Positions 16,449 to 28,400 of a stretch of 64,000 nucleotides of DNA are shown piece after piece; the stretch's first letter is position 1, and every line of letters begins with the position of its first letter. The stretch is from Balanoglossus misakiensis. Taxonomy: Eukaryota; Hemichordata. Position numbers and translations under genes: made by a program. Location: the NCBI GenBank assembly GCA_040954595.2, contig CM082586.2, forward strand, positions 8,556,001 through 8,620,000, given 5' to 3'. The notes below the pieces were generated by a model. The model saw only the letters and a program-made list of their open reading frames with translations. It ran no database searches and had not been told where the DNA came from.

Positions 16449-16517
16449 TAGCCCAGCGTACAGGTCTGTGTGGAGGCCGTGTAACGCCGCGAACACACAG
16501 ACCTGTACGCAGGGCTA
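16449..16517. mobile_element. 69-bp miniature inverted-repeat element with 9-bp target duplication
   Basis: Arms TAGCCCAGCGTACAGGTCTG and CAGACCTGTACGCAGGGCTA extend through TGTG/CACA and enclose only about 20 bp. Identical GTGGAAAAC flanks both ends (16440-16448, 16518-16526). A 9-bp duplication suggests Mutator-type insertion, though hAT-like termini cannot be excluded. Confidence 0.85.
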
Positions 16518-16526
16518 GTGGAAAAC

Positions 16527-19500
16527 TATTGTTTGTGTTATTTCCAGTCTATTTCTTGCGATAGAATGATATTTGTGTGACATTTGCCAAAACATAAATA
16601 CAATAACCATTTTGAAGGCTATCTCGACAAAACATTGTTAATCACTTCAAATAAAACTTCAACTAAAGATACATCGAAAATATTATTGTGATTTGGCGAG
16701 TTTTCCCTGGTACAAATTACATAAAACGCATATTGGAAGTTATGCCTACTTTCCCCCGTTTTTGTAAAAAAAAATCGCGCGACTTATACAGGGCGTAAAT
16801 GTTGGGGATTTTCCCCCTGAAAGAGTGACCTCAAAGCTACCAAATTATGTAGCTGTACCGAACTTCCCCTTTAAACTACACTGGCATCATGCACTATGCT
16901 TTATCTTTGATGATAGTTGAAATCGACTTGCACTAGTTCTATTCGTAAGCATATTGGTTTCCGATACACGTCTACATCAATGTTCACAAGCTTAAGGAGT
17001 ATCCTTGTCGCACGCAGGGCATGACAGGGCATGGATTAATAATCAGTAACACAAGTTCTCCTAACTGTTCGTGGTGAGAATTAATTTAACGCTGACAAAC
17101 ATCAAAGAATTTTTAGCCTCATTTTGTCATTCAATATTTTAATTGTTCATATCAATGGGAAATACGAGAGTTATTTGGGTGACTTTGGTTACAGCCGCTA
17201 TGCATTACGTTACACTTCACCGATTAATGCCGCTGCACTCTCGTCTCGGCTATGCCACAGTCGAATGAGGTTTGTTAGACAGCGACTTTTTCTATGACTT
17301 TAGTAGCAGAGGACGTCATGAAACCAAATCCCGACTTTCGTTCTACCTCACCTATCCACTGGAAAGTAGAGGTGCTGTGATTGGTTGCTTACTGAGAAAA
17401 TGTGTAGATAGCCAATTACAATACCGCTACCTTCAAGATTGTCCGGGAAGGTAGAGCGAACGTAGAAATACCAACCTCAATGCAAAACGACTTCTTAGGG
17501 TTCAAATGTTGATCGAGGCAGCAGAATAAAACAGACATAGTCGTTTGCGCATGTCAAATAAGCACCAACTCCGCCATTCCTAGAACGGCGTACCAAGTTC
17601 GGACAATCACGCATAATTTGGCTCGCGATGATGTTTGCGAACAGTTTACTTTGCTAAGGCTATGTGGAAATTTGTATATGAAAATTTTCCAAAAAAAAAA
17701 ACACTGGCGTGTTCTTGTACAAATCTTCTTGAAGAAAAGGTGATTTTCTTCCGGCATATTTGCCGCGATTTACCATTTCTTTATGTTGTTTTAAACGTAA
17801 AATTGACAGACATGAAAGACGCGAAACAAGACGAACCTCACAAGCTACATGTACCTTACATGTGTTCACACATGTCATAATATTGTTGAGTGAACCAATA
17901 TGTTTCAGTCAAATCGTCACGTGCACAGAAAAACATATTTTGGCGTCATTGAAAACAAATTATCTCCTGGTGCACCACAACGGCAAATATATTTTCTCTA
18001 TAGGCTAACACTATTTTCTTTTCGAAAACCCTCCACCCCCTCTATCAAATGGTTTACCCCTTATTGACTTCTGTCTTTGTGAGACCAGAGGTTTTGACAC
18101 GGTCATTGGAGTGACCGTGGTTTTGAGAACAATTACAATGTAATTTAGTTGACACACGACAAATTTACAAATTCATAAAGAGTCAAAATAAACAGTGAAC
18201 ATTCTCATCCCTTTATTTCTGGCTTTCCATTACAACATTAATAGGTTTGGCAGCCAAGAAGCCCCCCCCCCCCCCCCCCACAAATACAATCATTTACAGT
18301 CATTGAAAAATTGTCGTTTCGCCGATTGATGGTAAATTACAAGATAATGTCTGCGTTCACTGTTGCGCGACTATGAAGTATTGTGTTCTCAATTGAGCAA
18401 ATGATGGATTTCGCCATCATTAATGACATCATTTATTGTCTTGAGACGTCTACTCTATGTCGCTTAGTTAATTGTGTGTACCTGTGTGTACACTTTGACA
18501 ATCAGAAAATAACAAAAACACGTGGATGTGTTTTAGGTTGGTGTAGTTTACCGTTAGCTGTATTTCTTGGACGTTACTTCGGTTAATTTGTATACACAGG
18601 TGGTGGCTGTGTGTGGTCGGTGTTGTATCTCTGATGTTTATATCTGTGTCAGCTCTGTTCACTGAATTAACTATGATTACATCCACCTACAGTCACCTTA
18701 CTGTTGTTGAAGTTTCTTTTTCAACTTTCTTAATCATTTTCAGGAGCGTAGAGTGCGTACGCTGGTAATTTTACCTCCCCGCATGCTATACGTTTCACCA
18801 TCGGTTACCCAGCGACTGCACACTCGCACACGTGCACAGGAGATTTTCTTGCACATTTTATGTGTTTGTTGTTTTATTGTTATCTCGATACAAATCCGAT
18901 AGCCGTAAATAAACCTAATTACTCATAGGCGTCACAGTGATTGATCGGCGGTGCACGTTTCTGTGACGTTTAGAAAAGAAATACAGACTGCTTACATTGA
19001 CAACAACACCGCCGTTTCCGATCGTTATAAAAGCAAGGTAACGTAACCTGTATGTTGTCACCTTAGAACAACGAGGACACTGAACCGCACGCCATGGACA
19101 GTTCAACAGAACAAAGAACCACAGAAACGGAGAATACGTATTGAACGGGCATTCCCGCAATTAAATTAAGTCTCTGATATTTTCATTACGACTTTGTAAT
19201 TTTGACATTCTTTTTTAGTGTTATAAACAGCTAAAATTTTCTACGAAACGTTTTCTTCACAAAATTCGGACAACGCCGTTTATCCAAAGAAATCACGTGC
19301 ATTCCGTAGTTATACTGTAAACATTTTAAGATATGACCTGACTTGACATTGAGAAACTTTGCCGTCCCTTTTTTTCGAAATGCTGTAATTTCTTGGAATT
19401 TTGAAATGAATAAATAACATTGATAAACACGCTCATTCGATGGTCACGGGATAAATCACTCGAGAACAATTATCACCAAAAATATGAGGTGAAGGCCAGA

Positions 19501-20178
19501 TTTTGCGATACTTTAATTTTTCTGCCATTTTGTCTGATGGCACGGAAACCAACAAGACGGTTTAGGGTGGGGAGCCATGCCTATCCACACTGACCCACTG
19601 TGTTTCATGCGCATGAGCACAGTACGTAGGACATACCACAGAGTAAGTCTCAGCCATTGTGGTTTAACCTATATTACACCCCATTCTGTTTTTCCTTGAC
19701 TCAACCACATGCCCTTGAGGTAATGTTTTTTTATTTCATAGTAGTCGTATGTGGAATGCATTTATGATTTGCATGCCTATTCAATGAAGACTCATGCAAC
19801 GTGATAGTACTGTACATGTACGCCAGAGTGGCGTCAGCCCACTCCTGCACACAGAAAAATTAAAGGTAAGAATACTTCTCGTCGCCCGATTTTTCAAATC
19901 GGCCAAATTCTCCGGCGAAATCTTAGCAAGTATTGCGAAGTTAGATGATAGAAACTGGTCTGCGGCCAGGATGTTGACATAAACAATCGATCGACTGGAC
20001 TATTTTGCCTAAAATCATACATTTCCATTATGCAACTGGCGAGAAATCGTCTCCAAATCGGCTACGCACACCATACATGTACGAACGACGTCAATTTTGA
20101 ATCAGCTTCATGAATTTTTAGTCATGTTTGGTCAAAAATACATCTGATAAAATATTTGAAATGATTGATTTGAACAAA
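16527..20178. other. non-coding tract
   Basis: A poly-C run lies at about 18264-18279. No exon with supporting splice sites was recognised on either strand. Confidence 0.4.
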
Positions 20179-20795
20179 TTGAATATAATAAATCTTTTTA
20201 AAAAAATCGTCCACACATAACAGTAAATTTATTGAAGAAACTTCAAATGACCGCAGCCTTTAGTTCAAGAAGTTGGGTGACGTCTAGAAATTTTCCAACG
20301 CTTGGTGGCGACATTTACAATTCCCGAACAGGCCTCAATCTCTGCCCACCAGGTGCGAATCTGTCTGGCAATTTACGCGCGTATTAATATATATATTTAA
20401 ATTTTGTGAACAGACGTGTTAAATTAGGTCAACGCACGGGTCAACGTAAATTGGAGCGTCTACGTCGCACACCTGTTCCCAGAGTGTAGAGCCTACCCAA
20501 TCACAAGTGCTGTGGTCTACCTGTTTCGGTCGTGCGGATATTATAACTGACCAATGAGAATTGTCGGGTCGAAATTAATAATTATTCATAATTTCGACCC
20601 GACAATTCTGATTGGTCAGTTAATATCCGCACGACCGAAACAGGTGGACCACAGCACTTGTGATTGGTCAAGCGTTGAAAAATTTCGTGACGTCACCCAA
20701 CTTCTTGAACTAAAGGCTGAAGTCATTTGAAGTTTCCTCAATAAATTTACTGTTATGTGTGGACGATTTTTTTTAAAAAGCTTTATTATATTCAA
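20179..20795. mobile_element. 617-bp foldback (palindromic) element
   Basis: The outer arms (TTGAATATAATAAATCTTTT on the left and its complement ending TATTCAA on the right) and the inner arms (CTGTTTCGGTCGTGCGGATA, then GAATTGTCGGGTCGAAATT, and complements) form one near-perfect palindrome around a spacer of about 15 bp near 20583. The left arm holds about 190 bp (20306-20496) with no counterpart in the right arm. No coding capacity. Confidence 0.85.
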
Positions 20796-22148
20796 TGTGT
20801 TTGATGTTTTTTCCTGTGAATAAAATTACTCAAGACTGCCACTTACGAGAGAGAATAGCTGTGCAATATTTATATGAACGTTGTTAACTTATCGATTGGT
20901 GAACTAATTATGAACACGACTGTTGACACCAAATTCATAAATTTCAAAAGGATGGGTCGTATATACGGTACAACTTCACTTGACCACCTTCATGGCTATA
21001 GTCTATGTTCGTCTCTTCGATATATCCCGGTGCAGGATATCTTATGGGCTCATTTTTTTGGGGGGTTCTGCGAATTTCTATTCCTCCAAGTATTTTCAAT
21101 TGTGGGTGTGCATCGATCAGGAACTCAATGACTTCGAGTCCATTTAAATTAAGGGGCATGTGTAACTTTTTCTCTCCCAGCCCGGCTTCCCACAATTCCC
21201 GCCTTTCCTGGATAGTAGGAATCCTAATCTTGTCCTATTATTGCTAAAGCGACCCAAATTTGAGGCCAAGTTGGGCGTCTCTGAACGCGGGATGCAGTAC
21301 AGTGACGTATTTGCAAAACAAGTATGACGAGACCGGACTAATCGCCGCCCGTGGCGCACTTTGCTGTCAATAAAGCGCAAGCCTCGAGCGCAACCCAGAC
21401 TATAGGAATTCTGTCGTCGTCACAGAAATATAGAAAATGACAACAGAGGGTGGTAGCTCTTCATACTCTGACCTTCATATGCCAGGCAAAATTCATGATG
21501 GACAGTTTGCGAACATTTATTTGGAAGTCGGGGGAAGGTAGAGATTGAAACATGGAGGCAAGAAACACAATTGCGAAACGGTCGTCGAGTCACTGAAGAC
21601 AGTGCGTACTGCTGGATTATCTGTCGATAAAAACGCGTTTTCTGCTATGGACGGCCTCTCAAAAACATGTTGCTGCCGCAGTTTTAACAGTTCGATCAAA
21701 TAACTCAGAATCGTGTTCATTTGAAAACCAGTTACCACCAAGTCTTCCGGACAGTTGTCACGTTAACGGAAATGAAATAGCCTCCTTTAAGTATTTTGAG
21801 TATTCTGTGAATATACTAAATTTTATCTGCAAAACCAGAAATATGCCAGAAATACTGTATCTTGATTTTTGGAGAGTTTGGGCATTTTAAGTATGAAGGA
21901 AAGAATGTTCTCTGTTTTAGAAACACAATCTCTTGTTTTATTGTTACTTTTAAATCATAGATTGCACATAAAAGTTGGGTTACCTGAAAAGACTTTACTG
22001 TAAACTGTTTATATATTAGTTGGCAAAATATGAATGGTTATTAATACAAAGTCTATACTGAAATTCTCTTTACATCACCATTCTGCATAGCAAAGATATC
22101 TCATATTCTAAGTAAAATTATCAGAGTTTGGCAAAATATGAACTGTTA
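20796..22148. other. non-coding tract
   Basis: Overlapping short open frames on both strands at 20.9-21.4 kb and 21.5-21.7 kb have no recognised domain, splice support or conserved composition. Nothing is assigned. Confidence 0.35.
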
Positions 22149-22431
22149 GGCCAAAATAAAAAATATGTGCTGTTCCGATTACCAAACCTACCCTAATTTT
22201 AACCCGCCTACCCTAAACTTTTTAGAGCTTCGTAAACCCGTAAGTAAAAATAACGATGTCAAATATACACAATTTATGAAAATTGCGAGAATCACACAAG
22301 AATTATGACGTCATTCTTCTACACTACGGCGGCCAAAGATATAAAAAAAAAATTCAACATAAAAATTTTCTTGACCTATCTACCCTATTTTTGAAAACTA
22401 TGTAATTGGAACAGCATATATTTTTTTTGCC
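22149..22431. mobile_element. Harbinger-like MITE, family D, copy 2 (inverted)
   Basis: This is the reverse complement of the element at 11087-11360, with matching blocks such as TGTTCCGATTACC, TTTTTAGAGCTTCGTAAACC and GACGTCATTCTTCT. TTA flanks both ends (22146-22148, 22432-22434). Confidence 0.85.
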
Positions 22432-23599
22432 TTATGAATACATGAAACATACACAATCTAGATATGTTTCATATTCTCCTTACCTTGTGTAAAACAATGA
22501 CATCGTCTCATATTTAAATAAAATTACCAGAATTTGGCATTATGTGCTCTTTTTTACATCTTCTTAAAAGTAAATCACTCTGAACAATAGTGTATTGGCT
22601 TAAGTTCATTGTGGGTGACATCATTGCTGTCTCACATAAAAACAAAACATAATGAAAAGTAACAATAGCATTTATATGTACACATAAAGAGAGAAACGAT
22701 TTACGATCAAAGTTGTTATGATTTGCACAGGATAGCCCAAATAGCTGCCATTTTTTTATTTATTTTCACAATTTTATTTTACCTCTTTGAATGTTTCATT
22801 TAAGCGAGTTAACTGATGGTCTACACAAATATATTATCAACATTTGATTTAAATATAAACAAGTTAATAATTAACGGGTGCCACACCTGTTTATTCAACT
22901 AACCATTGCAAGGGTATACAACGACCGTAGTAGTATGCACACATGGGAATTAAAATCTCAACAAAGTCAGAATATTGCCATTTGTTGACTAAGAATATTA
23001 AAGGAAAAAACAAAACTATTTTCTGGATTAAAACTATTGTAAAAGTGGCAGCTATTGGGGCTTTAATTTATTACTATATATTCACAATTTTCATTAATAC
23101 CAAATTCAACATTTGCTATTTCATGATTCTTAAACATTTCCAATGCAGAACCTGTGTGCGTAAATACTTTGTAGTGGGTCTAAATATACACATTTCATCT
23201 AACTTATAAAAAAGACAGCAAATATATAGATAGGAATTGAATTTTATATAAAGTATAGCTCAGTGTAATATAGTATATATGATAGTGTTGGCAATGTGAG
23301 TTATGCCCGCTGCATGAGGGATAGTGTTTACTGACCATAATACTGATGATGCCTAAACTATAGGCGAGGCCGAGGCTTCAAATCATGATGTTGCTTGAAG
23401 ATCATGTGATAGAAATATTATTACACCAAACATTTGAAAATAAGACTTTTTATGAAGACTGTTGGCACAATTTGGAACTTACTTATTCAGATTCTGGGCG
23501 ATAGGGGAGTTGTGTGCATACAATGGCACTCGAGGTGTTTATTTTGATTTTAGACGTCTGCAAATTCACTGGCATTGACAAAACTACAAAATAATGTAA
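22432..23599. other. AT-rich non-coding tract
   Basis: Long AT-rich sequence with no supported exon. One open frame at 22.9-23.2 kb encodes a hydrophobic stretch but has no further support. Confidence 0.35.
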
Positions 23600-23729
23600 G
23601 AATAATGTACTGGTACACCCCAATGACCCATAATGGACTCAAGCACACATTGTACTCCATAATGTATTCAGCTTAGCCTCGTACATTATGTCGTACATTA
23701 TGGGTCTTTGGGGCGTACATTATTCTCAT
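23600..23729. mobile_element. 130-bp inverted-repeat element
   Basis: The left arm is AGAATAATGTACTGGTACAC then CCCAATGACCCATAATG. The right arm is CATTATGGGTCTTTGGGGCG then TACATTATTCT. The right arm lacks the short extra block of the left. Target duplication is not obvious. Confidence 0.65.
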
Positions 23730-24839
23730 AGTATTCTGTACTCCCGATTGGCTAAGACTGAATCACATGATATAGGGAAAATGTGAAGAAATTGACAGAG
23801 CCCATTGCCTGTTGGTAGTGAATATTGCCTGTTGTGAGGGGATATTGCCTGCTGGAGACCCCTTTTAGGTTCTGGGTTTCATTTCAGCACTTAACAAATC
23901 ATCGTTCACCTGTTGCATTCCCTATCAATCAACTCCTGTATCTATAGATTTAAAGCAACGCACAGACTTAACACATGTTCAGTTGGACAATATTCGACTA
24001 CAAATGGACAGTAAACACACCAGAATATTGCATCCAACACCACAGTATCAGTTGTCCAAAATTATCTGAGTTTGAAGAACCGGTAAGCTTACAGTTCTGA
24101 TGAGTCACTGCAATGACTCTGGACACATCCCTATATGGCCACTAGCTGTTAATATGTTCTATGCTGTGTGTACAGGCAAAGCCCTATTAGTGGCCACCCC
24201 TATATAGTGGTCACTTTGTTACAGTCCGTCCCTGTGCAATTTACATGTGTGTTAATTTATCTCTATATAAAGGTCACCTCTCTATAAAGGCCAGTTTAGG
24301 AAAGTCCCTTGACTTGCCACTTCAGACAGGTTTGACTGTATATCCAAATGTTCAGTGTAATAAAATCATTAACCCATAGTGCTCAGCCACATCACGATTT
24401 GTAGCCTGCCCTCAGGCTGGTGCTCTCATACAGGCTACAATTTCCTGTGCTATCAGGTGTTATTATTCAAAGAGCACAGTGACAGTACAGAAAAATAGAT
24501 AGTAGAAGGGACATGGTCATGTAACTGTGGTAAACATCAATGGATCTCATTATTTGCACTGAACATTGGGGAGGGGGGGGGTATTGCAGATTAAACAAAA
24601 CTGTCAAGCAGGAATGCTACGAGATCCATTGTGAAATCAACGTGTCGTGTCAACTTTGTCCCCGATCCCTTGGCTAAAATATCACTTGACTTGTGTGAAC
24701 TCCCAAATCATCAATTGGTTATCTAGGAATTGTAAAATCTGTATGATTTCGAATACCTGTGAAGAAAATGTTTTCTTCTTTTCGACTGCAACTCTCTCTG
24801 TGAGACTTGGATATTTGCATAATCTCAAGCCAATTTTAA

Positions 24840-25064
24840 AGGGAAGGGGTCGTTGCGCCATGTGGGTGTCCCCCTTGATGAGAATATGTCCTCCCATACC
24901 AGCGCAAACCTCACTGCAGTCGCCACGACCTACTAGAATCTTCAGTTGCTGCCATGCCCAGTCTACGCTACAGTTGGCTGCTTCGTTCATTCTAAGAATG
25001 ATCTAATTTGTTGTGGATGAATTGTAATGTTTATAAACAAATGCGGCGCGACGACCCCTTCACT
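24840..25064. mobile_element. 225-bp TTAA-flanked MITE, related to family A
   Basis: The termini AGGGAAGGGGTCGTTGCGCC and TGCGGCGCGACGACCCCTTC are inverted repeats flanked by TTAA (24836-24839, 25065-25068). The right terminus, TTAAAGTGAA... when reversed, resembles the element at 662-793. A 119-codon open frame across it is fortuitous. Confidence 0.75.
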
Positions 25065-25399
25065 TTAATGGGAACCTGCAAAATAAAACGTTAGCCATGG
25101 ATCCATAGTCAGCGTCACAGCTGGTTTTGATCTCGTTTTCACACATCACAGATCCATGAACAGGATTAGTCAGATTATGATGGCAGATTACAACCAAGTT
25201 TGCATCAAAGAAAACTGCCTAAATACCATCAGTTACATGTCTAGCTCCCTTTTACTGTCAGAACATATTTAGTCATTCACACAAGTGAATCTCCAAGTTA
25301 TTTCTTTCATAAACTTGTATCCCTGATATGTGAAGGGTAGCCAGCCAATCACAGTATACCACTATGACACCAACCATCCACAGTATCGGTCACATTGTA

Positions 25400-25494
25400 T
25401 CAGTTCTCAGATTTCGACATGATAATCCATTCTGTCTGCGGATTTATCCTCTGTAATTCCAGCAAGTTGGTCATTGGATCTAAACACCTTTGAC
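25400..25494 (-). CDS. ARHGAP18: ARHGAP18-like last exon
   Basis: Encodes (G)QRCLDPMTNLLELQRINPQT and EWIIMSKSEN, then TGA. It matches the conserved end ERCLD....L..LNP..EWVIKSK of the family. Confidence 0.93.
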
Positions 25495-28400
25495 CTGAAA
25501 GTAGAAAATAAACATTATAAAGAATTTTACAAACGCATATGATTATACAATCTGCAGTCCTATGTAAAATGCAACCACACAAAAACTTTAGACAAAAATG
25601 TGACTGGCAGTGAGTATCTCTCATGGGTGTTAAAGCGCCTAGCTCGTCTCACACGCATGTTCCAACTATAGCCGCTGGTTACAGACGTTTAGTGAACAGT
25701 CAATCCCATAAGGCAGTGCTCTGTCCTAACAACAGAGAAGATGGCAACGACCATAATCTGTGTTGGAGATCATGAAAAGACACTAGTAGTAGCTTGGGTG
25801 AAAAGGAGGGACAAAACCACAATCTACTTATATGGTGCGCATGAAATATGGAAGGAAGTGAAGGCAGTCCACTATTTGAAGGCAGTCCACGCGCATGCCG
25901 TGAGATGATCTATTGCTTTTAAAGAATTGCTAACATAATCATAACACAACTTGAAAAAATCTGTTTTTTCGTGGATCCAAGGTTGAGTCTTACATGATTT
26001 AGTAAGAAACCTGGTAGCTGATTCAGCTCTGTTGTCATTCTTCATCAAGATAGGAATGGCGCACTTCAGATTTTTGATCAAAAAGGTGAAATTGCAGAGT
26101 CACATTATATTTTTGAATGTGATGGCCATCATGACAACACACACACATACATAATACATATATTTATATAATCACCAATATTTCCTCCAACTTCCCAGAG
26201 ATGAATTTCAGCCTCATACGAATCTTCAGATGCTTGATTAAAACTGAAGTAGAGAATAATTATAACAGAAATATGACAATTTATATGAAAAACAATGTCT
26301 CATGTATATTAACACATACATTAATCACCTTTGGCCGAAGTAAGTAAATTCTTTGTTTTGCGTCCACACGCGTGTAGGTTTCTGAGAAAAAACAACACAA
26401 AGTTTTCTTGGGAATTCTTGCTCATGGACAAAATTATTTCATATTGCAGCAACATATTTTTCTGTGCAGTCATATGACAGCCATAGAACCACTTGGCAAT
26501 GTAAAATGGCCATGTTACTATATGAATATGCATGCAGCATGGCAAAACTGTCAATGAAGGCAAATTGTTTTGTGTTAAATTTTGTGTGTGTGTTTAATAA
26601 CCGCTTAGCCGCCTACCTTTCATTATTTTTAAGCGGACGAGAAACAAAGAATTGATTTACTTTGGCCTTATTATTATAGTATGACGTCTTACTAACCAGA
26701 ACTACTTAAACCTGTAAACAAAGTCAGCTTTGGTTGGCAAACATATACATCAGTTGTCATTACGGTATATTGGAAAAGATAAATAAAATATTTCACATGT
26801 AAATATATGGATGACCAATGATATTTGTAGTGTATAAGAATATGCCAAATGTTATCGTATCAAGGGGTTTAATTAAACATGAATAAAATTGCAAAAAAAG
26901 TGAGACTTCAAAAGCTAAGAGTGGGTTTCTTGTTACCTTTCAGCCTCAAGAGTTGAAAAGCTGCTCTTTTTGAATTTATCCACAACATCAGCTGCAGTTG
27001 TATTCTCCGTAAGTTGCATTGTGATACTGATTTGTGTGAACTGTGGTGCCTGGACTCTTATAACACCCGCCTGGTAGTCTCCCTGGCAACAGATGTAACA
27101 AGAAATGAGTAAAGAATGGGGGTCACACACACACTATTAATTAACCCTAACGCTGCAAAGTCGATTGAAACTGGTTTGATTTCCAGGGTGCCTAGAATCC
27201 TGGCTCCCAGGCCTGTGTGTGTTAATCAGTAGGGCCTATACAAGACCCTCAGACCAATACACTTGCAAACCAGTACGATTTGGTACATTTTACAGGGGGC
27301 TCAGACTGCCAAGTGTGTCTAAGTACGTATGAGAGCCATGCCAAGACAGTCTTAATACGTTCTAGAAGAAAAAGTGGCAAATACGTATTAAGGGACTTGA
27401 CACTCTAAACAGGTATGACACCCAGTAGCAGCTGTATGTTTCGACACTGGTGCAGGGCCAGTGTTTACTTTCTGCAAATACAGGGGATTAGCCCACAGAA
27501 TCTCTGTGCGTCCACACACTTTACTTTTCGACGTTGTTTTGAAATCAACACCGTCTAAATGGCCATGTTTATAGGATGGAATGCACCACAGACAGAAACT
27601 GTAAGTGTGAAGTTGTGCATTTGTATAATCAGAAACTAGTCTGTATAAATATGAATGTATCTGAAAATATGGTGTGATGAACATACTTTATACTTTATAG
27701 ATGTCACAATACCTTTTTAGAGCCGTCTTTTCCTTTTTTACTGTGCATTCCAAAAAAATTCATCGACTGAAATATAAAAAAAAATCCATCATTAGGTTTA
27801 TGTACCCATTCATTCTTCTCACCCGTGTCAGTTTTAACACAATGGAAAATTTCTGTGAATAAAACACTGTGAATTCACCGCATGAAACCTTAACCAAAGT
27901 AAATACACAGAAAAGTTTGAATTAACATCATTGTAGGTCCAGCAAAATTATCAAAAAAAAAAACTTTAACCCTCTCACCACCATGGTTCAGTCCAAACCC
28001 ATTGTTTTCTATGGTAAGGTTGGACATCTAAAGAGAGAACTGGGGGTGAAAGGGTTAAAGCATACATCTTGCTATCAATTGTGATTAGACTATATCATCT
28101 TGTTGGTTGCTTCCCGGAAAAAAAAGAAGAATAGAAAAAGAAGCCATGTCCCCGCATCAATTTTGAAATTTTGCTAGGACGCTAAACAAAACTTTTTTGG
28201 GGGCCTAATGGAGCTTTAATGCTAAGCCAGTTGTATAATGATTGTATGGCATACACACAGACATTACAGCAACATACAGTGTTCTCCCCAGGAGTAGCAG
28301 CTAATTTGCAAAACAATGTAAACACTTGTTATGTTGATTAAGTTCTATTGTCTTCTCAAAATTAAAGCGTAGTGGCCACTATGCTTTAATTGCTCCGGGG

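Noticed and set aside
24647-25006. 119-codon plus-strand and 102-codon minus-strand frames near 24.7-25.0 kb
   Set aside because: They overlap a TTAA MITE on opposite strands, with no domain, splice or composition support.
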